Shown: positions 34,146-43,684 of the stretch, piece by piece | Position numbering within the stretch: position 1 is the stretch's first letter | How the letters are laid out: each line of letters starts with the position of its first letter | Source: Agrostemma githago | Lineage: Eukaryota > Streptophyta > Magnoliopsida > Caryophyllales > Caryophyllaceae | NCBI GenBank assembly: GCA_958450325.1 | Contig: OY288259.1 | Location: 27,274,734-27,338,733, forward strand | Length of the DNA: 64,000 nucleotides | Direction of reading: 5' to 3' | The notes under the pieces: generated by a model | The model's database searches: none | What the model was told of the DNA's origin: nothing | What the model saw: only the letters and a program-made list of their open reading frames with translations | Position numbers and translations under genes: made by a program

Positions 34146-34460
34146 TTTTGCCCGAGGGACGTTAGTATCCCGGAGGCACAACATTTTGCCCGAGGGACGT
34201 TAGTATCCCGAAGGCACAACAATTTTGCCCGAGGGACGTTAGTATCCCGGAGGCACACCAATTCTGCCCGAGAAACTTTAGTATCCCGGAGGCACACCAA
34301 TTATACCCGAAAAACTTTAGTATCCCGGAGGCACAACAATTTTGCCCGAGGGACGTTAGTATCCCGGAGGCACAGCAATTTTGCCCGAGGGACGTTAGTA
34401 TCCCGGAGGCACAATATTTTTGCGCGAGGGACGTTAGTATCCCGGAGGCACAGCAACAGC
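34146..34460. repeat. Tandem array A, about 8 x 39 bp
   Basis: Units start at about 34146, 34184, 34223, 34262, 34301, 34340, 34379 and 34418. Core TTTTGCCCGAGGGACGTTAG then TATCCCGGAGGCACA. Units 4 and 5 are the most divergent. Confidence 0.93.
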
Positions 34461-34464
34461 AATT

Positions 34465-34745
34465 TTGTCCTAGGGGTCAGAAGCATCCCGAAAGACAGCT
34501 ATTCGAGGGAGACTGACGCCCTCGAGTAGTTTATATTATCTATTTTTGTTGTCCTAGGGGTCAGAGGCATCCCGAAAGACAGCTACTCGAGTGGAGTCTG
34601 ACGCCCTCGAGTAGTTTATTTTTTTTTTGTCCTACGGATCACAAGCATCCTAAAGACGACCATTCGAGTGGAGACTGACGTCATCGAACGTTTTATGTCA
34701 TCAAGGGTTCACAAGCATCCCAAAAATGTTTGCTCAAATAAAAGC
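34465..34745. repeat. Tandem array B, about 3.5 units of 67-85 bp
   Basis: Units begin TGTCCTAGGGGTCA at 34465, 34550, 34629 (diverged) and 34696 (partial). Each holds GCATCCCGAAAGAC and CTGACGCCCTCGAGTAG. It follows array A directly, in the Tat-1 3' UTR. Confidence 0.85.
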
Positions 34746-35063
34746 CAACACATGTGAACAACCTTTGCACTCACGCTTAACGCGTCACAAACACATTCGA
34801 AATTAAACAAACCGAAGAAGACAAAGCGCGCGCGCACGAAGAATCAAGAACGAGATGACCAGCAACAGCCTGGGCCCAAGCAAGCAACCGCAAGCGAAGA
34901 CGTCAGGTATGACTTCTTAGCCATGGCTGGCGAGCCTCAACACGCAATCTAACGGACTTAGAACGACTAGATCAAACAGCCACCAGGTCGTAATCTTCGA
35001 TTGATCTGGGCGGCTATACTTTGACTTTCGCCTTGTCTAAGCCTCAATCAAAGTGGGGGCTTC
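34746..35063 (+). other. Tat-1 3' UTR end with polypurine tract
   Basis: Noncoding. It ends in AAAGTGGGGGCTTC (35050-35063), the polypurine tract, directly before the LTR start TGTAGACACC. Confidence 0.7.
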
Positions 35064-36300
35064 TGTAGACACCTAGATTTGGACCTAGTGGCTGCAGAAG
35101 TGCCCAACAAACACCCGATGACGATAGGACTGCAACGCGACGCAGGTTCGCGGTGTTTTAGGTAGTTTTTCTATAGAACGGATCAAATAAATTATTCGGG
35201 CAAATTAAACTAACATGATGGCAGCCTTAGTCGTGTCGTTACGATCTCATAGACACTAATTAGAGTCAACTCTGACACCGGGACCCCGAGTCGGTCCCGA
35301 AACACGAACCGAGTCAACACCGCGCCAAGCGAACCTCGGGATGCACATCCAAGGCCCACTAATATTCACGGCGCTAGGGTAACACGCACAGGAGCCTTAG
35401 CTCCCAAGCTTTGTATTATACTCTCCGTCTCAGTTTTGGAAAGTATCAAAATCGTATCCTCAAAATCCCAACCGCCCCACCCCACGCTTCTTGGTCTCCC
35501 CGCGCCTAAGCCCAGGCACCTGAGTATTGGTGAGCCTCAGCTCAAGCGCCCATATGGGTGACGATGGCCGAAAACACCTATAAATACCCCCCTTCACCTC
35601 ATTCATTGGACACAACTCTCATTCTTCTTTTTCCCCTCTATACTCTCGCTAAGGGCTCGCACTCCGACACCCGAGGCAAACGATCTACTCGATCGTAGTT
35701 CCGATAAATAAAGCGAAATCGACGCTACTCCTCACCTTCGAGCACCACACTCGATATCGAGGTGCCTGTGTTCGACTAGCTCGAGTATAGTAACGAAGTT
35801 CTGCCGGATTAGCCGTAGGATCATTCCATAGTAACGAAGCTCTGTCGGAGTAGCCGCAGGAAGGTTCAACGGTACGGAGCTCTGCCGGAGTCACTGGTCA
35901 AGCTAGGAGGATCCGCCTATTGAAGTCGAGTCGTCACTAGGTTGCCATCTAAAGAAAACTTTCCATATTCGTATTTTCTTTTATTATGCACTACGAAAAC
36001 ACTAGATGTGGACGCTAGGTCCACAAGCACCTACTAAAATACGTAACGTCCTAACTTCAACCACTAAAGCACACTAAATTGACCCGTGTAACTCCGAGAT
36101 CCGTTCTCAAACTATCTATGCATCGTACCCTCACCCGTTACTCAGAATCGACGGTTTCCGGATGTCCGAAACCATTGCCAATGAGAGTCATTCCAGGCAT
36201 GGAGTGCTTAAGGGTACAATTCTTTATCTTTAAGTCCCGTGCCACTCAACTTTGAGCCGGCAAGGGATCAAAGTTGACTTTAACGGTTTCCGAGTCCCCA
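35064..36300 (+). repeat. Tat LTR, complete
   Basis: It begins TGTAGACACC, a common Tat/Ogre LTR start, directly after a polypurine tract, and ends CCCCA; about 1237 bp. TATA box CCTATAAATACC is at 35578-35589, preceded by GC-rich boxes (35501-35553: GCGCCTAAG, CAAGCGCCC). It is followed by a primer site at 36313, so a second internal region begins after it. Confidence 0.8.
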
Positions 36301-36620
36301 TAATTGACTCGGTGGCGACTCCACAAATTGGCAACAACTTCAGTTCACTAAAAAGGTTGTCTTACCAAACAAATCGACCTTTAAACATTTACAACCACGA
36401 CTCGATCGATTCCCAAACGGAAACACGGGTGCCCCCACCCGTCTAGTACAAGTCCGGATCGTCATCCGAATCGAGGTCCGAAACATCGCCCCGTACGCGA
36501 GATCGGACTGGCCCCCGGCAGAAAGGGGCCGCGTGGGTGGCCGCCGCCACACATTGAAAAACAAGGTCGGTCCCGCGCGGGCGCGCGCGGGGCGCCGGAC
36601 GATGCGTACGGACGTCCACA
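36301..36620 (+). other. Tat PBS and leader fragment after the LTR
   Basis: Spacer TAATTGACTCGG, then PBS TGGCGACTCCAC (36313-36324) and leader that repeats 4836-5136. A 3' LTR should be followed by flanking DNA, so this LTR also serves as the 5' LTR of a further, truncated Tat copy. That copy stops at GTCCACA, where Athila-like sequence begins. Confidence 0.75.
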
Positions 36621-37489
36621 CATAGTTTTTTCGAAAAAATCGAAAAACCCAAAAAAAATTCGAAAATTTCAAAAATTTCAAAAAAAATATTCTCCTTTGT
36701 GTCTTTTTCTTTTCTGTCTTTGTGTCGTATATTTGTTGTGTTGTGTGTGTTTTGCCTCCCCATTTCCTTGTAGCTTAGGTATTTTGCTTGATCGCCGTGA
36801 GTTTCGAAAAGCTCTTGACATCCGGTAATATCCTTCTATCTCTTTCTCCTTTTTCCATTTTGGTGTTTGCAGGAGAATGTTTTATGGTGTGTGCTCGGGT
36901 GGAGCTTTTTCGAGATTTTGGTAGATGCGGTTGCTTGCTTGGAAAGTTTGGGGTGGTGTTTGTTTATTTTATTTTTTTGTGTTTGTTTTATTTTGTTTTG
37001 TTTTGTTTGTCTCATTTTCTTTCGTCTTTGTTTTGTCTTTTATAGTTTGTGAGTCTAGTGTAGAAAATGTTTTCGAAAACCCGGTTTTGATGCTAGTGCG
37101 CAAGTGTTTACTTTCCCTTTTTAGTGACACGAATCGATTCTTGGACTTTAGTCTAGTAGAATGACTTTAAATCAATAGTTTCGTTGGTTCTTTACCTTGT
37201 GTCCACTTAGTCTACTAGGGATTTACTTCGGGATTTGCATATTGACCACCCACGGAGTGAAAAGGCCTTGGTTGCCGAGTGCCGTCCTCTTAGGTGACCA
37301 TGTTCGAAATTGTTTGATTAGTCCAAGTTTTTCCCCTTTTTGTGGGTTTGAAGGGAAGCGCGCGCCCGACATACCGATTTCCCTACCTTCTACACATATC
37401 TCACAAATAAGTTGCATTTTATCGAGGTTTCTATACTTGGTCGTGATGATTGCCTACAATACAAAATTTAGCCAAAAGGGTAAACCAAG
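36621..37489 (+). mobile_element. Athila-like 3' internal fragment, left piece
   Basis: It matches 41960-42840 of the complete element. It is part of an older + element that lost both ends and was split by the insertion at 37490; the right piece is 45298-45868. It ends in CCAAG, the TSD. Confidence 0.8.
37485..37489. repeat. TSD CCAAG, left copy
   Basis: Identical to 45298-45302. Confidence 0.93.
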
Positions 37490-39083
37490 TGATAAGTGTC
37501 ATTTGTAGTGCCTATTTTGTAGTGTTTTGGTCCCGTTTTCCTTGTAGAATCGCTCCTTGGGAGCGGTTTAGGGGCTTCTTATGCTTCCTTTAGTTCGTTT
37601 CAGGTTCCCGAGAGCGATTCCGACTCTTTACATACACATTTTGGAGCCAACGAAGCTAAGGAACGATGACTCGATGCCTTGGAATCGACCCCGAGACCTT
37701 GGGACCCAATCACGAGCCTCCGAGACCCGATCCCGAGTCCCGATAATCGGTGAGAAGCCCATGAGAAGCAAGGAGGGACCAAAAAGATCATAATGGAGGC
37801 CTACATGGCTCATCCCGTTCGGGATAAGCTCATCCCGTTCGGGATGAAGGAGCAAAAAGAGAAGCTGCTGACCTGGGCCCATCCCGATCGGGATGGAGGC
37901 GTCCCGACCGGGACCGACCTCGTCCCGACCGGGACCACCCCGTCTCGGCCGGGACGGGCCACTGCTACTCCGCTTTGTTTTCTTTTCTTCTCCCTTTCAT
38001 TTGTAACCCTATATATACTCTTCCCTTGTTATCTTGGATGAGGCACTTCATTAGACATAAAACCCTAGACTACTTTAGGTTATATTAGATTAGATTAGTG
38101 TAGATTAGTCGGTAATTAGTAGTTAATCCTAGTTTAGTACTTGTATTAAGGGAATTATTCAAGATCCCTCCAAGATTGACAACCTTGGTGGTTTGTTTTG
38201 GGTTTTCTTCATTAATGCAAGTTTTGTTCTTTCTTCTTCACTAGTATGGTATACTCCTCTTCCTTTTCCTCTTAATCTTTATTTATGTTATTCAAGTTTC
38301 AATCTTTGATGGTAGTTAATAGTTTTCACTAGTTTGTTTATGTTTGTTTTGTTTCTTATGATGATTTCTCTTGTTAGTGTTAGTTCTAGATTAGACATGT
38401 TAGAGTAGTGTTCTTGCTAGGGTTAGTAAGGTGATTAGGGTGTTAATTGGGTGATTAAGGGTTTGTTAGAGATGTTGGTGGAAGATTTGGGTTTCCTCTT
38501 GTTTGATGCACGTCACATGTTTGTTGAATTGCTTAAATGACTAAGTATGTACGAATGCTTGTTTTCTTGCCTTTCTTTCGTGGGTATTAGTTTGTTGTGG
38601 GTTCGGTCCCCTCACTAAGTTGCGAGAGCCCGGTGAGGACGATCCCCAGGCCGGTCTAAGTATCGAGATCCCGGATTCGACCTAGGACCATAGCGCGCTA
38701 GAACCCCGTTTGTGTTGTGTATCGACGAGATGGGTTTTAGGCGGAACCTCTAGGTGAGTCTAAGTTGCGAGAGCCCGGACCAACCTAGATTACCTTACTA
38801 CCTCCTTCGCTCTAGTTCTCCCTTGACCATTCCGTTACCCCTTTGACCCCGACCTAATCCTAGCCCGTTTTCCTTAGTTGTTCTTCTTAGTCTTAGTCTA
38901 GCCTTCTCCCTTTCTATCATTCTCTAGTTTAGCTCGTTGACTTAGACTCGTATTTGGGCCGACCTAGTCTAGGCTATACATTACCGTCCCCGTGGATTCG
39001 ACCCGACTTACCCTATCTACCCTAGTTAGGTTAGCCGGTTATATTATTGACGGTTGGGATTCCACGACAAATCCCTCCCATCA
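37490..39083 (+). repeat. 5' LTR of element 37490-45297
   Basis: 1594 bp from TGATAAGTGTC to CTCCCATCA. TATA box CCCTATATATACTC at about 38007-38020; AAGTTGCGAGAGCCCGG-type repeats near 38617, 38657 (altered) and 38761; palindrome cluster upstream of TATA. Confidence 0.94.
37812..37962. repeat. CCCG-NN-CGGG palindrome cluster (U3)
   Basis: Six units: CATCCCGTTCGGGATA, CATCCCGTTCGGGATG, CATCCCGATCGGGATG, CGTCCCGACCGGGACC, CGTCCCGACCGGGACC and GTCTCGGCCGGGACGG. The last ends about 50 bp upstream of the TATA box. Confidence 0.88.
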
Positions 39084-39086
39084 ATT

Positions 39087-39104
39087 TGGCGCCGTTGCCG
39101 GGGA
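39087..39104 (+). other. Primer binding site, tRNA-Asp type
   Basis: TGGCGCCGTTGCCGGGGA, three bases after the LTR. Confidence 0.94.
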
Positions 39105-39338
39105 CGGTGCTAGTTTAGACTTTGTTTTCCTATTTTCTTGACTTAGTCTTTGTGTTTGTGTTTTTCTTTTTTCTTTTTGTTACCTTGCTTCTTGTGTGTG
39201 TGAAGTTTATTTCTCTCTTGTCTAGTGCCCAAAAAGCACTAGGCTTCTCACGTTTGTTCTTAGTCTACAGTTTGTGCTTAGAGGTGGTGATTATCTTCTT
39301 CTTGCAACTCAGAGCCGCTTAAACGGACGGTTGCTAGG
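39105..39338 (+). other. Leader with conserved hairpin
   Basis: The 234-nt leader holds the inverted repeat CTAGTGC...GCACTAG at 39222-39242 (loop CCAAAAA). Apart from it and pyrimidine-rich stretches, nothing is recognised. The leader is almost identical to 60444-60677. Confidence 0.75.
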
Positions 39339-40685
39339 ATGAGTGGTTTCCAACCGGGTATGGACTACGATTTTCGAGCAAGCATGGGGTTTGATCTAAA
39401 CTCCACACACTCGGGAGCCGATATGAGCTACCACTCTTCTTCCATGAATCAAGGGTATGACATGACGTCCCCCTACCACTATCAAGCTTCTTGGGGTGAT
39501 TCTAGTGGGTATGAACTTCCAGGCTATGAAAACGGCTACCAACAAGTGAACGATTACCAATCCTACGATCATGGTGGCTATTACTCGAGTTATGATTGTG
39601 AACCCACCATGTTCAATCAAGATTCACCATATGGAAGCCAATACCCCCAAGACCCACCATATTACCCTACACCCCAACCACAATATGAACCCTATGACCC
39701 ACAATACTACCAATCACCTCAACCCCACTACCAACAATATGATGCCCCACCCCTTGGGCATCATCAAGATTATCAAGGAGCTTTACAAGACCCCAATGAC
39801 CACCAATCGTCAAACTTAGAGTTACATCAATCGATGCTTCAAATGCAAAGGAGCCTTCAAGAAACGGCCATTCAATTAAAAAAGGAACAAGATGATTTAA
39901 TGGTCCAAATGCGAAGGGCAAACGAGGCGAGGAATGCTCAATTAAATGCATTATCGGTTCAAGCCGTAATGTCTTTATCCCGAGCATCGTATTTAGATGG
40001 AGGGTGCCCACTTGAGAAAGAGGAGCAACCGAAATACGAAGCCGCCGAGGTAGTTCCCTTTGATAGAGAAGTTTTCTTTGAAGAACCTCAATCGTCTACC
40101 CAAAAAGAGACGAATGAGGAGATGACTCTTGGTGAAGGCATCGTTGGTGAAGAATTGGAGGAGGATAGTGAGTGGGATGGTTTGGTGGAGTTTGTAGAGT
40201 TGTTGGGTGAAATTGTGAGCCTCGAGTTTCCCTTGTCCGAGAATGTGGATAAGCATCAAGAGCCCCTAGGAAGTGAGCCAAGCAATGACTTGGAGGAGAT
40301 TGAAACCGCCGGTAGAAGTTTCGATCCTATCCTCCAAGATGATGTGGGGCCGAGTGATGAAGATAGGGAACCACAACTTGAGGTAAGTGTGGGGGTGTGC
40401 AACGAGGAAATGAGGCCAAAACCGCTTTTTGTGCCTTGTTTCTTGGAGATGAAGCTTGCTTGTGATTGGAGGCAATGCTTAGGGAAGAAGAGATCGGTGA
40501 AGCTCGTAGGATGGAGAGACCCCGGAGACTACTTTGAAGATGATGTCGGGTCTTGGGATTCCTACTTCTTGCCTCCTCCTTGGAGGCCGGGGAGGTCGGT
40601 TAAGCTCGACCGCTTCTTGGGCCTTCACTATGATGTCGGTAGAGCGTTCGACTTGCTCCTCTATGCCCTTGAGGGCTACGGTTGA
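39339..40685 (+). CDS. Unknown element-encoded protein: Y/Q-rich, coiled-coil, acidic (448 aa)
   Basis: I do not recognise this protein. It starts MSGFQPGMDYDF, the first ATG after the leader and the same in the copy at 60678. Residues 1-150 are low complexity, rich in Y, Q, P, S and G (prion-like). About 160-215 forms a likely coiled coil (SMLQMQRSLQETAIQLKKEQ), whose place and Q/E/R composition recall the helical segment after the knuckle in the Athila-like gag. 225-350 is acidic. 358-448 is a compact, Trp-rich C-terminal region (FLEMKLACDWRQC, SYFLPPPWRP, YDVGRAFDLLLYALEGYG). No zinc knuckle or catalytic motif is visible. Similarity to the 451-aa copy is high, with only short indels and no stops, so selection or recent spread kept it open. 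A gag substitute is my inference. Confidence 0.75.
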   Translation: MSGFQPGMDYDFRASMGFDLNSTHSGADMSYHSSSMNQGYDMTSPYHYQASWGDSSGYELPGYENGYQQVNDYQSYDHGGYYSSYDCEPTMFNQDSPYGSQYPQDPPYYPTPQPQYEPYDPQYYQSPQPHYQQYDAPPLGHHQDYQGALQDPNDHQSSNLELHQSMLQMQRSLQETAIQLKKEQDDLMVQMRRANEARNAQLNALSVQAVMSLSRASYLDGGCPLEKEEQPKYEAAEVVPFDREVFFEEPQSSTQKETNEEMTLGEGIVGEELEEDSEWDGLVEFVELLGEIVSLEFPLSENVDKHQEPLGSEPSNDLEEIETAGRSFDPILQDDVGPSDEDREPQLEVSVGVCNEEMRPKPLFVPCFLEMKLACDWRQCLGKKRSVKLVGWRDPGDYFEDDVGSWDSYFLPPPWRPGRSVKLDRFLGLHYDVGRAFDLLLYALEGYG

Positions 40686-41017
40686 AGAAGAGTCCACCAT
40701 CCTAGGTTTGACGGAGTTCCTAAAAGAACCGTCATGTTGTATATTTCCTTCCTCTCCTCTTCTTTAGAGTACTTGTGCTTGTATTTGTGTGTTTTATTTC
40801 TTGATTTTTTAAGTTTTGTGATATTCTTGTAATTGTTTTGGTATTTTGATGAGCGATGTGAGGGAGCGAATTTGATGTGTACTTTGAGTTTATTATGATA
40901 AGTGAAGTGAATGTGACTCCTAGAAAGGAGTAGTTGATGATGGAGTTTGGTTTGCGAGCGAGGAAGTCGGTTTTTGAAGCTTATGATAAGCTTTTGGGCT
41001 TGGGGAAGCAAAGAAGA

Positions 41018-41205
41018 CTCATCCCGACCGGGAAGAGGGCTTCCCGACCGGGAAGGATGAGGAATCCCGACCGGGAAGGAGCCATCCCGATCGGGATGAA
41101 GGTGCTGAAATTCGGATTCACTGGATTGCGTTCCCGACCGGGACGAGGGCTTCCCGATCGGGAAGGGTTTTTCAACCCGATCGGGACCATCCATCCCGAC
41201 CGGGA
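41018..41205. repeat. CCCG-NN-CGGG palindrome cluster (internal)
   Basis: Eight units, for example CATCCCGACCGGGAAG, CTTCCCGACCGGGAAG, CATCCCGATCGGGATG, GTTCCCGACCGGGACG, CTTCCCGATCGGGAAG and CATCCCGACCGGGATG. Confidence 0.9.
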
Positions 41206-41214
41206 TGGTCCCCT

Positions 41215-41442
41215 TTGACTCCACCCATCCATTATACCCCCTCCCAACCTCCCTACTCCTCCTTACTCCTATCATATGACCCGTATACCTCACTTTACAC
41301 ACCGAGATCCACATCAAATCCCGCCCCCTACCATTACTACCCCAACCATGCGTTGTTATCGAGAATGAAGCGGAAAAGCATTGACGAAGACAAGCAAGCG
41401 CCTTTATTGATCATTGAGACGATGGAGCAAGTGGGTTGCTAG
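41215..41442 (+). CDS. Short conserved reading frame, unknown
   Basis: 75 codons, not recognised. P/Y/S-rich N-terminal half, then a basic/acidic end (MKRKSIDEDKQAPLLIIETMEQVGC). A related frame ends the same way at 62875 (SNDEDKQVPLLIYETMERVSC), and a frameshifted version is at 12242-12583. Whether it is translated is unknown; it has no obvious promoter of its own. Confidence 0.35.
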   Translation: MTPPIHYTPSQPPYSSLLLSYDPYTSLYTPRSTSNPAPYHYYPNHALLSRMKRKSIDEDKQAPLLIIETMEQVGC

Positions 41443-42834
41443 TCGGTCGGTACAGCAACTATCCTTTCTTTTCCGTCTTCTATTGCTTGTTTTTCTCTTG
41501 TTTGCCCCCTTTCCCTTGAGTCATGGTACCTTGGTGGCCCTCTAGGCCTTGGTATATGTTGCTCCCGACTCTCGATGATGTGACTACATCGAGAGTCATT
41601 TTCAAAATCCAAATTTTTACAAGTTTTTCACTTTCTTTTTGAGGATTTAGTCGGATTTAGGCGGAATCCGGGCTAGGTGACTTGATTACACCTAGCCCTC
41701 CCCTCCCATTTCCTTTTACTTCCTTCTTTTTAGTTCTTCCCCCATCCATATCTTTTTCTTGTCTCGGCCCATGGTGACTTGACTACACCCCGGCCGGACA
41801 CCTTCTACCCTTTTCTTCACTTTATTCTTGATTTTTAGCTTTATTTTCGTAGTTTCTTTTCTTTTTCCTTTGTCTCTCCGCACCCTACGATCGAGCATGA
41901 GGACATGGCTCGATTTAAGTGTGGAGGAGCGATATTCTAGTATAGTTAGTTTTATTTTCTTAGTTTTTCGAAAAAACTCTTAAAAATCCCTAAAAATTTG
42001 AAAAATGTTCACAAAAAAAATCAAAAAGATTTTTCTTTTGTGTGTTTTCCTTTTGTGTCATTGTGTCGTATATTTGTTTTGTGTGCGTGTTCGCCTCCCT
42101 TTTTCCTTATAGGTTTCTTAATCGCCGATAGATTTGGAGAGCTTTCAAGACTTCCGGTAACATCTCTTCACCCCTTTTTCCTCTTCGTTCCTTGTGGAGT
42201 TTGAAGGATTTGTGTGTTGTGGTGTGCTCGGGTGGAGCTTTGTAAAGTTTGAAGTTGATTTGGAGACTTGTTTGGATGATAGGGGTGGTGTTTGTTTTGT
42301 CTATGTGTTTTGTTTTACCTTGTTTTGTTCTTGTTTTGTTCCTCTTGTTTCTTTTTCTTTCGTTCGTTTTCGTCTTGTCTTTGTTTTGTGTTGTGTTGTG
42401 TGTCTTGTGCGTAAACCGTTTTTGAAAACCCGGTTTAGAGGCTAGTGTGTGAGTGTCTATCTTTCCCCTCCTAGTAGTGTAAATCGAGTCTTGGACTTTA
42501 GCCTAGTAGAATGACCCTAAATCAATGATTTCGTTGGTCCTTTACCTTGAGTCCACCTAGCTTACTAGAGATTTACTGCGGGATTTGCACTTTTGACCAT
42601 TATGACCACCCACGGTGTGAAAAGGCCTTGGTTACCGAGTCTCGTCCCCTAGGTGACCGTGTTTAGGTGTTTGATTAGTCCAAGTTCTCCACTTTTTGTG
42701 GGTTTGAAGGGAAGGACGCTCCCCGACTCTCCCATTCACCTACCTCCTACACATTCCACACAAATAAAATGCAATTTGTTGATTTCTCTCTTTCTCAATT
42801 GTCAAAGAAATGCCAAAAATGCCAAATCTTGCCA

Positions 42835-42965
42835 AAAGGGCAAAGAAAAGAAAAAAAAAAGAAAAAAAAATGAAAGAAAGAAAAGAATGAAGAAAAAAGA
42901 AAAGGCACAAAAGCCAAAAAGAAAATAGAAAAGAAGAAAAAGAAATGGCATGGCAAAACAAAGCA
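42835..42965 (+). repeat. Purine-rich (GAAA)n-like tract
   Basis: About 130 bp almost free of pyrimidines on the plus strand, mainly AAAAGAAAAG. Counterparts are the pyrimidine runs at 10690-10875 and 25590-25760 in minus elements and a shorter run at 45303-45450. Chance ORFs across it encode only F/L or K-rich strings. Confidence 0.75.
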
Positions 42966-43684
42966 AAAACGTCAAAAGGAAAGAAAATGCCAAAAGAAAA
43001 TCCGTCTCACAAAAAGATATCCTCTCAAAATAAGCCTTTTTCCGACTTTTTCCGTGAAGAGCCTACCAAAGGACCGAGTCCCGAGGAAGGATGATAGCGG
43101 CACTAGTCGGTCTTCCCTCATTTTGCATGTTTTCCACCTTTTTACTTGGACTAGTTAGGCGGTCTTGGACACGGGACGACCCTCTCGGCTCACGCTAAAG
43201 GGGGCGGGGTCTCACTTACCTACAGTGTCGACTAACACCGTGGTTCTTTACTTTTCCACTCCGCCGATCGTCCCGTAGTACGTTTTTAGAAAGTTAGGAG
43301 GAGCTAGGTAAGTTACCAACGTTTTTGTTGCTTTATCATCATACTATTAGGGTTTAGTTCACCTTGGTTTGTATGTCTAGCTTGGGAACGTTGTCACTTG
43401 CCTCGAGTCCTAAACCGGTGCTTCTTTCACCGCTTTTAGAGGGAAGCGGTATTTCTTTTGTTTTGGGTGCAACCAATTATGTGTTTGTTTGTTTATTTAT
43501 GTGTTTTGTGTCCGGTTGCATCCACAGTTTTGTCGCAAGACCCAACTTGCCTTGCGGAGTGCACTTGTCCTCTAAGTGCACTCGCGTGAGTTGAAGGGGC
43601 GTAGGGTGCGCTAATACCCACTCGGATAGTTTAGTAGTAGTATGTGCTTACTCGAGGGCGAGTAAGGGTTAAGTGTGGGGGAGT

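Larger units (their letters stand above)
4637..36300 (+). mobile_element. Tat-1: Tat/Ogre-like Ty3/gypsy element, multiply interrupted
   Basis: Pieces in the same orientation form one disrupted element. They are the LTR 3' end (4637-4811), PBS (4824), leader (to 5360, 8177-8364, 18094-19328), gag/protease remnants (19329-20422, 22653-23361), RT-integrase remnant (26075-27374), two antisense genes (27925-33585), a tandem-repeat 3' UTR (34146-34745), a polypurine tract and the 3' LTR (35064-36300). Insertions at 5361-8176, 8365-18088, 20423-22649 and 23362-26069 separate them; three have exact TSDs that restore continuity. Antisense genes between pol and the 3' LTR and an array-bearing 3' UTR are known traits of the Tat lineage. 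Most of gag, RT and RNase H is deleted, so this copy is defective. Confidence 0.82.
40686..43684 (+). other. 3' internal region, noncoding, with polypurine tract
   Basis: About 3 kb. In order: palindrome cluster (41018-41205), short conserved frame (41215-41442), unique sequence, purine-rich run (42835-42965), and the polypurine tract AAGTGTGGGGGAGT (43671-43684). It is collinear with 9991-13073 (minus) and 62034-64000. No pol domain is found. Confidence 0.8.

Noticed and set aside
34146..34460. CRISPR-like regular repeats
   Set aside because: Units are directly adjacent tandem copies without unique spacers, inside a plant retrotransposon.
34118..34486. Repeating 13-residue peptide (LCLRDTNVPRAK) on the minus strand across array A
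   Set aside because: The 39-bp unit is divisible by three, so frames stay open by chance. No start context, no flanking coding sequence, and it lies in an untranslated array.
39339..40685. Interpretation as a host gene
   Set aside because: It sits between a PBS/leader and a 3' LTR of a TSD-flanked element and recurs with the same surroundings at 60678.
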